Positions 1 through 8,170 of a stretch of 64,000 bases of DNA are shown in pieces (the stretch's first letter is position 1; every line of letters starts with the position of its first letter). The translations under genes and the position numbers were made by a program. The notes beneath the pieces are model-generated. The model had not been told where the DNA came from. It ran no database searches and saw only the letters and a list, made by a program, of their open reading frames with translations. Location of the stretch: the NCBI RefSeq assembly GCF_002093665.1, contig NZ_MRWE01000008.1:62001-126000 (forward strand), read 5' to 3'. The stretch is from Rouxiella badensis (lineage in GTDB: Bacteria; Pseudomonadota; Gammaproteobacteria; Enterobacterales; Enterobacteriaceae).

Positions 1-928
1 AGCCGGACGATTCGACCATCTGGTTATTGAATCGACCGGTATCTCAGAGCCGTTACCGGTCGCCGAGACCTTTACCTTCACCGATGATGACGGGCAAAGC
101 CTGTCAACCTTTGCCCGGCTCGACACCATGGTCACGGTGGTCGATGCCTTTAACTTTCTTAATGACTACGAGTCTGACACCCGCCTGCGGGAAAGAGGGG
201 AGTCGCTCGGTGAGTTTGACGATCGCGCGGTGGTCGATTTGCTGATTGAGCAGGTTGAGTTCTGTGATGTCATCGTGCTCAACAAGGTTGACCTCATCAG
301 CGTCCAACGGCAGGACAGGCTGTATGCCATTCTGCACAGTCTTAATCCGCGCGCCAACATTGAGGTCGCCTCCTTCGGGCAGGTGGCGTTAGACAAGGTG
401 CTTAACACCGGGCTTTTTGATTTCGAACAGGCTGCTCAGGCTCCTGGCTGGCTTAAGGAGTTACGCGGAGAGCACACACCAGAAACCGAAGAGTATGGCA
501 TTACGCATTTCGTCTATCGTGCTCGCCGTCCATTTCATCCGCAGCGTTTTGCCGTCCTGGCTAACGATGGCCTGCCCGGCGTCGTCCGTTCGAAAGGCTT
601 CTTCTGGCTGGCGAGCAGGCCGACCTTTGCCGGACAATGGTCGCAGGCCGGTGGCGTATCGCGGCAGGACAAGGCCGGTATGTGGTGGGCGAGTGTGCCG
701 AAAGAACGTTGGCCTGAGGACTCTGAGACGCTGGCATTTATCCTCGAATATTGGTTAGACGGCGTCGGCGATGCACGTCAGGAGCTGGTGTTCATCGGTA
801 TCGATATGGATGAACAGGGTCTGCGCGCCAAACTGGACGATTGCCTGCTGAGCGATGAGGAGATGTCGATGGGGGTCAAGGTTTGGGTCAAATTTAGCGA
901 TCCATGGCCTTCATGGGAGCCGGCATGA
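1..928 (+). CDS. CobW/ZNG1-family GTPase (5' end outside window)
   Basis: The reading frame is open from base 2, so the N-terminus, including the Walker A loop, lies outside the window. The visible part begins just before the family segment ESTGISEP and continues through FARLDTMVTVVDAFNF, the switch and Walker B-like part of CobW/YciC/YeiR GTPases. The guanine-specificity motif NKVD lies at about 290-301. The last third (about 500-920) matches the CobW C-terminal domain, with a typical RPFHPQRF stretch. Family members hydrolyse GTP and deliver metal, often Zn, to client proteins in the cytosol. The ATG at 128 is internal and not the true start. Metal specificity cannot be assigned because the CxCC metal-binding motif is upstream of the window. 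Confidence 0.9.
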   Translation, partial: AGRFDHLVIESTGISEPLPVAETFTFTDDDGQSLSTFARLDTMVTVVDAFNFLNDYESDTRLRERGESLGEFDDRAVVDLLIEQVEFCDVIVLNKVDLISVQRQDRLYAILHSLNPRANIEVASFGQVALDKVLNTGLFDFEQAAQAPGWLKELRGEHTPETEEYGITHFVYRARRPFHPQRFAVLANDGLPGVVRSKGFFWLASRPTFAGQWSQAGGVSRQDKAGMWWASVPKERWPEDSETLAFILEYWLDGVGDARQELVFIGIDMDEQGLRAKLDDCLLSDEEMSMGVKVWVKFSDPWPSWEPA

Positions 929-1034
929 GTCAGAGCAGCATCCTGCCCTCAGGACGCCACTCAATTAACTCAAACCTGCCGCCGGGCGTCGCCAGGCTCA
1001 AGGCCGTAACGTGAACGATGACATCAGAAAACGC

Positions 1035-1823
1035 TCAAGAGGCAATCCGGGTGGGTTGCGTCTGAGTTTCTGAGGCATCGAGCGCGTGCCGGCGTCGGGC
1101 AATTGACTCGGCGCGGGAAAAGACCTCAAGCAGGGAGTCTTCATCGATATCCAGCACTTCAGCGTTTTCTTTCAGCGCGGCCTGAAGGTCTGCGGCCGTG
1201 ATGCTAAGCGTTGGGGCAGGCGTCAGCGGCGTCACGCTGGCCGGAGGGACAGATGAACGAACGCTGTGAACGGAATGGGGATAACGGCGTTTCATCGTGT
1301 TGTTGAACAACAGCGCGGCACCGGTCAGCAACAGTGAATTGAGCAGCACCGGATACAGTGCAAAACCATAGCCTAAATGGGTGATGGTCGGGCCACCGAG
1401 CACCGCGGTAATGGCGACGGCACCGCTGGGGGGATGCAGACAGCGAAGCGGAAACATGAGGGCGATGGAAATCGCCACGGCCAGCGCGGCGGCAACGCTG
1501 GCGTCGGGGATTGCGAGCGCACAGGTTACGCCAACCACTGAGGCGAGTAAATTTCCGCCGATGACCGCCCATGGCTGCGCCAGCGGGCTGGCCGGAACGG
1601 CAAACATCAGTACCGCCGAGGCTCCCATCGGCGCGATTAACCACGGGACAGATTCACCCACTGACAATCGGCATAGCCATTCGGTCAGGATAATGCCGAA
1701 AGCGGCCCCGACACAGCCAACGATCCGTTCCCGCCGACTGGATATAACGGCCTGCGGCCAGAAGTGATCGCAGGCGGTTTTAAGCTTTTTTATCAATAAA
1801 TTCATAACGCAATAGGTAACCAT
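1035..1823 (-). CDS. HPP-family integral membrane protein
   Basis: A membrane protein of about 260 residues with four or five hydrophobic segments. The family signature HPP occurs in CLHPPSGAVA near residue 130, followed by GGPTITHLGYGFALYPVL, typical of bacterial HPP proteins (related to the plant chloroplast nitrite transporter family). After the last membrane segment comes a soluble tail of about 75 residues, rich in Pro/Thr and then Glu/Asp, predicted to be cytosolic. The start is uncertain: ATG codons at 1823 and 1805 and a TTG at 1832 are all in frame and none has a strong ribosome site. It faces the CobW gene convergently and no operon partner is visible. Substrate unknown; nitrite or another small anion is only a family-based guess. 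Confidence 0.8.
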   Translation of the reverse strand: MVTYCVMNLLIKKLKTACDHFWPQAVISSRRERIVGCVGAAFGIILTEWLCRLSVGESVPWLIAPMGASAVLMFAVPASPLAQPWAVIGGNLLASVVGVTCALAIPDASVAAALAVAISIALMFPLRCLHPPSGAVAITAVLGGPTITHLGYGFALYPVLLNSLLLTGAALLFNNTMKRRYPHSVHSVRSSVPPASVTPLTPAPTLSITAADLQAALKENAEVLDIDEDSLLEVFSRAESIARRRHALDASETQTQPTRIAS

Positions 1824-1899
1824 AAACAACAAAGCGCCTATTGTATCATGAGATGAATTCGCTTAAAAAACGTTGAACCAGGCAACAGGAATACCTTAC

Positions 1900-2826
1900 T
1901 TAAACCGTTTCCCGGCTTTCTGAAAGCGTTGAATTTCTTTTGGCCGGAGCGGTAATCAAAATCAGGCAAATACCGACCAGCGCAATGCCGAGCCAGCCCT
2001 GGGGCGTGAGCCTTTCGCCGACAATAAACACCGCGAGAACGGCGGCAACGACCGGTTCGAGCAGAGTCAAGGTGGTCGCCATGCTTGCCGGAATGCGCGC
2101 CAGGCCAAATCCGAAACACAGGTAGCCGATGAACATCGGCACCAGCGCCATATAGGCCCCGACGGCAGCATTATTCCATGACGCCAGGAGAGGCGCTCCG
2201 GTCGCGAAAAGCACCGGCATTAGCAGGATGCCTCCGACCCCAAAGGTTGCGCCCATCGCCGTTTTGGAAGGCACGCCGCGCTGCATGAGCTGGCGTGCGG
2301 CCCAGGAATACAGCGCGTAGGTGAGACCCGCAATCAGACCGGTCAGGATGCCGGGAAGCATCTCGGACGTCGCGCCGTGCCCGGTGTTTTTGGCTAAACA
2401 CAGCAGTAACATTCCAACAATGCCAAGCGATGCACCGGCCATCCAGCGCAGCGAAAGGCGTTGCCCTTCGAGACAGTATTCAATCAGCGCGGAAAGCAGC
2501 GGGGCCGACCCAATCGAGACTAGCGTGCCGACAGTGACGCCCGCCATGCGCATGGAGGCATAAAATGCCAGCGGATAGACCGCGACCGCCAGAGCACCGA
2601 CTATCAACAATCGCCACTGCTGACCGAGGGCGTGCCGAAAACGCAGCAAACTCCTCAAGGCAATGAGTGCCTGCAGCAGTCCGCCGACGCCCATGGCGAC
2701 TGAACCGATGGCCACGCTGCTGACCTGAGGGGCAAAGGTCGCGGCAGTACCCGTTGTTCCCCACAGTATGGCGGCAATCAATACCGCCGTGATGCCACCA
2801 AATCGGCGGTCACTGCTTATTGTCAT
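1900..2826 (-). CDS. EamA/DMT-family transporter, about 10 TM
   Basis: Protein of 308 residues made of two repeats of five hydrophobic helices, the EamA (drug/metabolite transporter) architecture. The first repeat ends near residue 150 and the second begins at about 155 (PGILTGLIAGLTYALYSW). Its start codon overlaps the stop of the upstream TetR gene by four bases (ATGA), so the two are translationally coupled and the TetR protein very probably controls this exporter. The family moves amino acids, metabolites or drugs across the inner membrane; the substrate is not deducible. The C-terminus is short and polar (KRNSTLSESRETV). Confidence 0.88.
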   Translation of the reverse strand: MTISSDRRFGGITAVLIAAILWGTTGTAATFAPQVSSVAIGSVAMGVGGLLQALIALRSLLRFRHALGQQWRLLIVGALAVAVYPLAFYASMRMAGVTVGTLVSIGSAPLLSALIEYCLEGQRLSLRWMAGASLGIVGMLLLCLAKNTGHGATSEMLPGILTGLIAGLTYALYSWAARQLMQRGVPSKTAMGATFGVGGILLMPVLFATGAPLLASWNNAAVGAYMALVPMFIGYLCFGFGLARIPASMATTLTLLEPVVAAVLAVFIVGERLTPQGWLGIALVGICLILITAPAKRNSTLSESRETV

Positions 2827-3413
2827 AGTGCCTCCATCAGCGTTATAGCCATGCTGCGCGCCTGGCGAACGCAGTCACCATTGCCTTCAAGGCCCGCGCG
2901 CGACATCGCACCTTCGAGCAGAAAGGCCAAGTGCTTCGCCAACAGCGTTGCCCGTTTTTCATCGCCCCGAGTCAGTTCAATAAGATGTGTGGCCAGAATG
3001 GACTCTACCTGCTCTTTGTGGCGTCGTACGGCCTGTCTGCCCGGCGCGTCGGCGGGGAGTTCAGCGGCGGCGTTAAGCAGGCCGCAGCCTCGAAATCCGC
3101 GTTCATAGGCGTATTCTGCATGGTCCTCATAGGCGAGAAAAACCGCCAGTACGCCCTCTAGCGGACTGTTCGCCGCCTCTAGACGATGTTGATATAACGA
3201 CAGCCACTCGTCATGGCGGAGATGCAGGTAGGTTTCGACCAATTCGGCCTTGGAGGCGAAATTGTTGTAGAGGCTTTTTTTTGCGACACCCGCCCGTTTT
3301 ACCACGGCGTCAATGCCCGTTCCTGCAATGCCATCGTTGTAAAACAAGACTCTTGCGGCATTGAGGAGGCGGTCTCGAGCGCTCTCTCCTGCGTCGGGTT
3401 TTTTTGCCGTCAT
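2823..3413 (-). CDS. TetR-family transcriptional regulator
   Basis: 196 residues. The N-terminal helix-turn-helix spans about residues 15-60, with the family pattern GIAGTGIDAVVKRAGVAKKSLYNNFASKAELVETYL split over helices 2-4. The C-terminal part is an all-helical ligand domain of the TetR_C type and contains FRGCGLLNAAAELP. The start ATG has a good ribosome site (AGGTGA) seven bases upstream. First gene of a two-gene operon with the EamA transporter. A near-perfect inverted repeat at 3444-3467, just upstream of the gene, is the obvious operator, implying autorepression and control of the exporter. Inducer unknown. Confidence 0.92.
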   Translation of the reverse strand: MTAKKPDAGESARDRLLNAARVLFYNDGIAGTGIDAVVKRAGVAKKSLYNNFASKAELVETYLHLRHDEWLSLYQHRLEAANSPLEGVLAVFLAYEDHAEYAYERGFRGCGLLNAAAELPADAPGRQAVRRHKEQVESILATHLIELTRGDEKRATLLAKHLAFLLEGAMSRAGLEGNGDCVRQARSMAITLMEAL

Positions 3414-3443
3414 AGCGTCACCTGTTGGTTTAATTGCACATTG

Positions 3444-3467
3444 AGTAGGTAGCCCAGTCTACCTACT
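3444..3467. promoter_or_regulatory. Probable TetR operator
   Basis: Perfect 9-bp arms AGTAGGTAG and CTACCTACT separated by six bases, centred about 40 bp upstream of the TetR start codon. The size and spacing are typical of TetR dimer operators. Assignment to the adjacent TetR is by position. Confidence 0.7.
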
Positions 3468-3569
3468 TAGCGCGTGACGTCAAGCGTTGAGCAGCGTGAG
3501 GGGTTTTGTGGTAAAGAGATATTCAGGAAAGAATCAGAACTAAATCAGTAATAACTCAGGGAGCAAAGG

Positions 3570-4055
3570 ATGAGTTTATCGATTGCCGTGTGTGAAAAAT
3601 CGGACTGGAAGAGCATGGTGGGGATTTTTACCGAGATGGAGGAACACTACTTTGGTGCTGGCATTATTGAGCCGTCAAAGATGGAGACTTACCTCGAGTC
3701 ACGTGTTTTTGCACCTGATTCTGGCGTGATTGTTATCCGAGTCAAGCAAGACGAGGCCATTATTGGGTTCGCCTGCGTGAACATCCTTTATCCGTCTCCG
3801 AGGTATTCGGGGCAGATGTATATCAAGGAGTTATATATTTCAGCGGCTCAGCGTGGGCAAGGCGTGGGAAGGCGCTTAATGCAGTATATCGCTCGATTGG
3901 CCGTTGAGCGGGAATGCCTGCGTCTCGACTGGATGTCGGAGAAAAGTAACGCAGGATCAGCGCGATTTTATCGTTCGCTCGGCGGCGAGACTCTCGACGG
4001 CATGTTTCATTTTCGGCTGTTCGGAGAGTCTCTGCACAACCTTGCCGACAAGTAA
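3570..4055 (+). CDS. GNAT-family N-acetyltransferase
   Basis: 161 residues. The acetyl-CoA binding segment (motif A) is at residues 86-105, with the P-loop-like RGQGVG at 95-100, preceded by the beta-strand KELYIS. The C-terminal ARFYRSLGG is the usual motif B region. A ribosome site (GGGAGCAAAGG) precedes the ATG. Single gene; acceptor substrate unknown, and no neighbouring gene suggests one. Confidence 0.88.
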   Translation: MSLSIAVCEKSDWKSMVGIFTEMEEHYFGAGIIEPSKMETYLESRVFAPDSGVIVIRVKQDEAIIGFACVNILYPSPRYSGQMYIKELYISAAQRGQGVGRRLMQYIARLAVERECLRLDWMSEKSNAGSARFYRSLGGETLDGMFHFRLFGESLHNLADK

Positions 4056-4067
4056 TCAATAACTACA

Positions 4068-4255
4068 GGGGCGTGACGGTTTCGACATGTTCTTCAAGCG
4101 TTGCACGCCAGTCGAGATCGGAATCAAGTGAAACAGCACGTCCTCAGGCAGGATACACCCGTATCGAGCGGGACCCCCGCAACGTCGAGAGCAGCCTGCG
4201 AGACGTGACCGCAAGTCTCAACTATCTGCGCTCCGTCGGGTCTGACGTCGGTGGA
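4068..4255 (+). other. Possible structured RNA with a tmRNA-like 5' end
   Basis: No convincing protein gene lies between the GNAT and oxalate decarboxylase genes. The stretch opens with GGGGCGTGACGGTTTCGACA, which resembles the conserved 5' end of bacterial tmRNA (GGGG..TGA..GGTTTCGAC). It later has GAATCAAGTGAA and several local hairpins, for example GAGAC...GTCTC near 4199-4219. No ALAA-type tag frame and no matching 3' acceptor end with CCA is visible, so it is not an intact one-piece ssrA. It could be a decayed or divergent tmRNA, another small RNA, or coincidence. The open frame from 4073 (GTG) lacks coding character. Confidence 0.2.
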
Positions 4256-4261
4256 CTGAGT

Positions 4262-4291
4262 CCCAGGCCCCGAATCGATTCCGGGCCTGGG
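4262..4291 (-). terminator. Strong hairpin downstream of oxalate decarboxylase
   Basis: Arms CCCAGGCCC (4262-4270) and GGGCCTGGG (4283-4291) pair perfectly, and the inner GAATC/GATTC continues the stem with one mismatch. It begins 26 bp beyond the stop of the minus-strand gene. There is no clear U-run on either strand, so it could act as an RNA 3'-end stabiliser or a factor-assisted terminator. Confidence 0.5.
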
Positions 4292-4316
4292 AGTGCATCA
4301 AATCACAAACGGAAAG

Positions 4317-5486
4317 TTACTGAGCGCCTTTAGAAATAAACAGTTTTTCCGCAGGTCGAGGGTCCCAGTCTGCCTCGCCGTTGAGGAAGTTGTCGGCAAG
4401 CACGTTGGAAGGGGTCTTAGCGAGCCAGTCTGACAGCGAAATATCCTGATAAATGCCGTTGTCCAACACCACCAGCACCTTGAGATCCTCATCGCCAATA
4501 TTCTCGATATAGTGCCCAAAGCCCTGCGGCACGTAGCCTACATCGGTGGCGTCATACTCTTGCGTCTCGGCGTGACCGAGTGAACTAAAGACCGTCATGC
4601 GGCCTTTGCCTGAAATATAGTATTGCCATTCGTTGGCATTCGGATGCCAATGCATCTCCCTCACCGCGCCGGGTTTCATGATTTCGATGACGCCGGTCAT
4701 CGTTTGAGAAATGGGAAACTCTTTTGATGAAACAATGTGAATACTGCCGTTTTCGCTTTCGAAGAACGGAGGAACGCTCATCAGCGGATAGTGGTGTTTG
4801 AGCGGGGAGTCGTCTCGGCCCCCGTTGTTGCGCGCCAGTGGCAGGGCAGGAGGAACGCGTCTGGTGACGATGTAGGCTTCTCCCTGTTTGGCTTTTGAGA
4901 AAATGGAGGCGGGAAGATTGGTGCTTTTACTCAATACTTCTTTCGGCGTATGAGCCACCCAGTCGGTGATACTGAAAGTGCCAAACTCCGAGAAGTGGCC
5001 GTTATCGAAGGTCAGAATAAAATGCGCGCCGCCCTCGAGTGCTTGAATCGAGTGGCCATAGCCTTTGGGGAAATACCATACGTCGCCAGGGCCAAACTCG
5101 GCCACTTCCGAAGTGCCTTGCGGATCGATGATGGTAATGCGTGCCTTGCCAGAAATCATAAATGCCCACTCGGCGGCGATTGCATGCCAGTGAAGTTCTC
5201 GAACGGAACCCGGTGCTAGCGTCATATCGACACCGGCAATACCTTCTGAAATCGGGAACTGTTTAACCGTGGCTTCGCGTGCCCATCCACCGGGTAGAAT
5301 GCGTTTTACGCTGTCTGAGTATTTGTATTTATAAACTGCTGTGGCGTTATGAGCGGGTTGGTAAGTCGTAGGGGGAGCCAGATTGCGGGTTTCTTCCGCC
5401 GAGGCCTGGCTCACCAGAGCGCTGGTCAGACCGACGGTTGCCGCGCCTGCGGCCGATATTTTCAACATATCACGACGTGTCAGCAT
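4317..5486 (-). CDS. oxdC: Oxalate decarboxylase, bicupin, Tat-exported
   Basis: 389 residues. The N-terminus MLTRRDMLKISAAG is a twin-arginine signal, with likely cleavage after SQASA near residue 30, so the enzyme should be periplasmic. Two cupin domains each carry a full Mn site: H99, H101, E106, H145 in the first and H279, H281, E286, H325 in the second. The first-domain lid around 166-170 reads SEFGT, compared with SENST in Bacillus OxdC; the key Glu (E167) is kept, which supports decarboxylase rather than oxidase activity (oxalate to formate plus CO2). The start has a good ribosome site (GGAG, eight bases upstream). It is transcribed divergently from hpxO across a 374-bp region. Oxalate can arise from purine breakdown, which would link the two genes; that link is inference. 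Confidence 0.92.
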   Translation of the reverse strand: MLTRRDMLKISAAGAATVGLTSALVSQASAEETRNLAPPTTYQPAHNATAVYKYKYSDSVKRILPGGWAREATVKQFPISEGIAGVDMTLAPGSVRELHWHAIAAEWAFMISGKARITIIDPQGTSEVAEFGPGDVWYFPKGYGHSIQALEGGAHFILTFDNGHFSEFGTFSITDWVAHTPKEVLSKSTNLPASIFSKAKQGEAYIVTRRVPPALPLARNNGGRDDSPLKHHYPLMSVPPFFESENGSIHIVSSKEFPISQTMTGVIEIMKPGAVREMHWHPNANEWQYYISGKGRMTVFSSLGHAETQEYDATDVGYVPQGFGHYIENIGDEDLKVLVVLDNGIYQDISLSDWLAKTPSNVLADNFLNGEADWDPRPAEKLFISKGAQ

Positions 5487-5750
5487 TTCACTTTCTCCAT
5501 ATGGGTGTTCTCCTCAAGAAAAGTAAGGGTAATCGCCATTGGTGAAGCGCGCCAAAAATTGATTATTTCTTAATGTTTAATTGTTGCAAATTTGTAATGA
5601 CATTAAACATAAAATCAATAGTAATAATTTAACCCTATGAAATAATTGGGTTGTTTCTATTTTGTGCTAAGGGTGCACCAGATTCGTTCAATGCCCCATC
5701 CTCGTGCGTTAAGTTGGTGCGTTGAACCCGTCTTTGTAACGATTGTTTCA

Positions 5751-5780
5751 TTGAGCATTGTATACATCGATTGTATACAA
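5751..5780 (+). promoter_or_regulatory. hpxO promoter with tandem GntR-type operators
   Basis: A promoter-like pair TTGAGC (5751-5756), 17 bp, TATACA (5774-5779) lies about 80 bp before hpxO. Two copies of a palindromic decamer, TTGTATACAT (5758-5767) and TTGTATACAA (5771-5780), overlap it. Their 13-bp period places them near the same DNA face. TTGTATACAA is the usual operator type of FadR/GntR-family repressors; purine-catabolism genes in Klebsiella involve a GntR regulator (HpxS). No GntR gene is in this window. The rest of the 5487-5860 gap is AT-rich and shows no gene. Confidence 0.6.
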
Positions 5781-5860
5781 GGGCTTTGCGTGAAATCAGA
5801 GCTTCTTTTCAAGCTGGTACGGAAATTGCTTTTCTCTTGAGAGACTTCAAGGAGAAAAAC

Positions 5861-7018
5861 ATGAAAGCTGTCGTGATTGGTGGTGGTATTGGCGGGACGT
5901 GTGCGGCGATTGCGCTGAAGCGCTTTGGTATCGAGACTGCCGTATACGAGGCGGTGAAGGAGATCAAACCGGTCGGTGCCGCCATCTCCATCTGGCCTAA
6001 CGGCGTCAAATGCCTTAACTATCTTGGCATGAAAGACGCGCTGCGCGAGTTGGGCGGACACATGCGCTACATGGCGTACAACGATTACAAGCTGGGCCAG
6101 ACTATGACCCGTTTCAGCATGGACCCGCTGGTCCAACGCGTAGGCGAGCAGCCTTACCCGGTGGCACGCGCTGAGCTACAGGCGATGCTGCTCGACACCT
6201 ATGGCCGCGACAGCGTGCAGTTTGGCAAACGCGTGACCCACGTGGAAGAGTCCGCCGACGGCGTGACCGCCTGGTTTGACGACGGCACCTCTGCCCACGG
6301 TGATTTATTGATAGCCGCCGACGGCACTCATTCCGTCGTTCGTAAGCACGTGCTGGGCTATGATACCGAGCGCCGCTATGCCGGCTACGTTAACTGGAAC
6401 GGGTTGGTTGAAATTGATGAAAGCATCGCCCCGGCTGACCAGTGGACCACCTTTGTCGGTCAAGGCAAGCGGGTGTCACTGATGCCGGTAAGCGGCAACC
6501 GTTTTTACTTCTTCTTCGACGTCCCTCTGCCAAAAGGGCTCGAGCAAGACCGCAGCACGGTGCGTGAAGACCTACAGCGCTATTTTGCCGACTGGGCGGA
6601 ACCGGTGCAGAAACTGATTGCAGGTATCAATCCTGAGACCACTAATCGCGTCGAAATTCACGATATCGAGCCGTTTATGACCCTGGTGAAAGGGCGCATT
6701 GCGCTGCTGGGTGACGCTGCTCACAGCACCACGCCGGACATTGGGCAGGGCGGCTGTGCGGCGATGGAGGACGCCGTGGTGCTGGCGAATCTGCTGCAAA
6801 CCCACTCGCTGGGGATTGAGGATGCGTTGCTGCGTTATCAGGAAAAACGCGCGCCGCGGGTTAAAGATTTGGTGCTGAAGGCCCGAAAACGCTGCGATGT
6901 CACCCACGGTAAAGAGATGGCGCTGACTGAGCAGTGGTATCACGACCTGACTGAGGAAACGGGTGAGCGTATTCTTGACGGAATGTGTGAAACCATTTTG
7001 GGCGGTCCGCTGGAATAA
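5861..7018 (+). CDS. hpxO: FAD-dependent urate hydroxylase
   Basis: 385 residues, closely resembling Klebsiella HpxO throughout. The N-terminal FAD Rossmann motif is GGGIGG (residues 7-12), followed by the characteristic VYEAVKEIKPVGAAIS. YAGYVNWNGLVEI and QWTTFVGQGKRVS match the urate-site region, GDAAHSTTPDIGQGG (about 284-298) is the second FAD-binding motif, and the C-terminus ends ETGERILDGM. The enzyme converts urate with NADH and O2 to 5-hydroxyisourate in the cytosol. The chosen ATG has a good site (AAGGAG); the frame is open further upstream but those codons overlap the promoter. It stands alone, without the rest of an hpx cluster, followed by a clear terminator and divergent from oxdC. 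Confidence 0.95.
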   Translation: MKAVVIGGGIGGTCAAIALKRFGIETAVYEAVKEIKPVGAAISIWPNGVKCLNYLGMKDALRELGGHMRYMAYNDYKLGQTMTRFSMDPLVQRVGEQPYPVARAELQAMLLDTYGRDSVQFGKRVTHVEESADGVTAWFDDGTSAHGDLLIAADGTHSVVRKHVLGYDTERRYAGYVNWNGLVEIDESIAPADQWTTFVGQGKRVSLMPVSGNRFYFFFDVPLPKGLEQDRSTVREDLQRYFADWAEPVQKLIAGINPETTNRVEIHDIEPFMTLVKGRIALLGDAAHSTTPDIGQGGCAAMEDAVVLANLLQTHSLGIEDALLRYQEKRAPRVKDLVLKARKRCDVTHGKEMALTEQWYHDLTEETGERILDGMCETILGGPLE

Positions 7019-7046
7019 TCCTGCCTTATCAAGACGACAGTCCTAC

Positions 7047-7077
7047 GGGAATACCTTTTGGTATTCCCTTTTTATTT
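7047..7077 (+). terminator. Rho-independent terminator of hpxO
   Basis: Perfect 9-bp stem GGGAATACC / GGTATTCCC with a TTTT loop, followed by a T-rich tail. It begins 28 bp after the hpxO stop. Confidence 0.92.
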
Positions 7078-7163
7078 TCCCCTTCAGGTCGAAACCGCCA
7101 ATTATCTTATAGATGAATAGACACTCGCCTGCCATGCTTATTGCATTATTCATGGAGGTCGTA

Positions 7164-7361
7164 ATGCGCAAATTTTTATTTTCGATTTTTTCCAGCCCGG
7201 AATCTCTTTTGCAGGTGATGAGTCAGAGCGATATTGAAGAGGCGATAGAAGAAGGGGATCGCATTATTATCAATGAGGACGGCGTGGCCTCGGTCAATAC
7301 TTGCAGCAAAGAGGTTAAAGAGGATTTTGCTCGCCACGTGCAAACGCTAAGGAGAGTATAA
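7164..7361 (+). CDS. Small uncharacterised acidic protein (65 aa)
   Basis: Not recognised. ATG at 7164 is preceded by GGAGGT five bases upstream, a strong site; the frame is open further upstream from 7113 but without such a site. The protein starts with a short hydrophobic stretch (MRKFLFSIF), then an acidic middle (DIEEAIEEGDRIIINEDG) and a basic end. It stops one base before the next gene's ATG, so it very probably forms a two-gene operon with the membrane protein downstream. The pairing suggests it acts on or with that protein. Confidence 0.65.
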   Translation: MRKFLFSIFSSPESLLQVMSQSDIEEAIEEGDRIIINEDGVASVNTCSKEVKEDFARHVQTLRRV

Positions 7362-7362
7362 A

Positions 7363-8148
7363 ATGGGAACGGCTGTTTTTATGGTCTTGATGGTCTGCGG
7401 TTATTGGTACACCAGCCGCGACCTGTCCACTCGCTTTAAAATTAAACGCACCTTCGGCTGGGACGTCTATTTTTTAGTGGCACTCTACGGCTGCATTTTT
7501 GTATTGCAGGGGTTGGTGGCTACGGCCCTGATCTGGCTGGTACTTTTGTTGACGTCGACTATTATGAACGCCACATCCTACTCGCTGGCCGATCATTATC
7601 ATCACCTGCAAATGGACTTCATGAACTGGAGTTTTTTAGGGATCCAGGCGCCGGTGATTATTATGCTGACCTTCGCGGTGATTTTCTGTTTTTATCGCTC
7701 CAACTGGGCGGGCAGCGCAAGATTAGACAGTGCAGGCAGGAAAGATCTGTATAAAAGGCTCACCCACTCTAACGGCGTTGAAGGCATATTATTTCAGTGT
7801 ATGGAGGAGGGCCATCTCGCCTGGATAACCTTGAAATCGCGGCGGATATATATCGGCATGGTACACACCACCTCTTTTGAAAATAGTGCGACTGCCAACG
7901 TGGTATTAATTCCTATGCTAAGCGGCTATCGCGAAGGCAAAACGCTAAATCTTTGCATCGAGCATAATTACAGCGCCTGGTATGACGAGCACGATATTAC
8001 GCTAGATTCATCACCCCGTTCGGCGATGGATTTTCGCAAGGTGATTATGGCTTCGCAGATTGAAAGCCTTTCGCTGTTTGATGCCGCCAGCGCGACGGCG
8101 TTATCGATGCGACAGGGCGAGCGTGAGAACGAGGGAAAAACGGCTTGA
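7363..8148 (+). CDS. Uncharacterised membrane protein, 3-4 TM plus soluble tail
   Basis: 261 residues. Hydrophobic segments lie at about 3-17, 35-68 (one long or two short helices) and 91-111; about 150 polar residues follow, probably cytosolic. The tail includes HLAWITLKSRRIYIGMVH, LIPMLSGYR and ITLDSSPRSAMDFRKVI, a pattern reminiscent of small SH3-like or DUF6338-type tails, but this assignment is only a memory-based guess. A good ribosome site (AAGGAG) lies in the end of the preceding small gene, supporting coupled translation. Function unknown. Confidence 0.8.
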   Translation: MGTAVFMVLMVCGYWYTSRDLSTRFKIKRTFGWDVYFLVALYGCIFVLQGLVATALIWLVLLLTSTIMNATSYSLADHYHHLQMDFMNWSFLGIQAPVIIMLTFAVIFCFYRSNWAGSARLDSAGRKDLYKRLTHSNGVEGILFQCMEEGHLAWITLKSRRIYIGMVHTTSFENSATANVVLIPMLSGYREGKTLNLCIEHNYSAWYDEHDITLDSSPRSAMDFRKVIMASQIESLSLFDAASATALSMRQGERENEGKTA

Positions 8149-8170
8149 TGCGGCCTTCACGACAACATCA

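Noticed and set aside
925..1014. 29-codon ORF overlapping the CobW stop by ATGA
   Set aside because: The coupled start is suggestive, but the product (MSQSSILPSGRHS...) matches no family that I recognise and is too short to support.
4073..4333. Open frame of 86 codons starting with GTG
   Set aside because: No ribosome site at a suitable distance, unusual composition and overlap with the end of oxdC and a strong hairpin; more likely a non-coding or structured RNA region.
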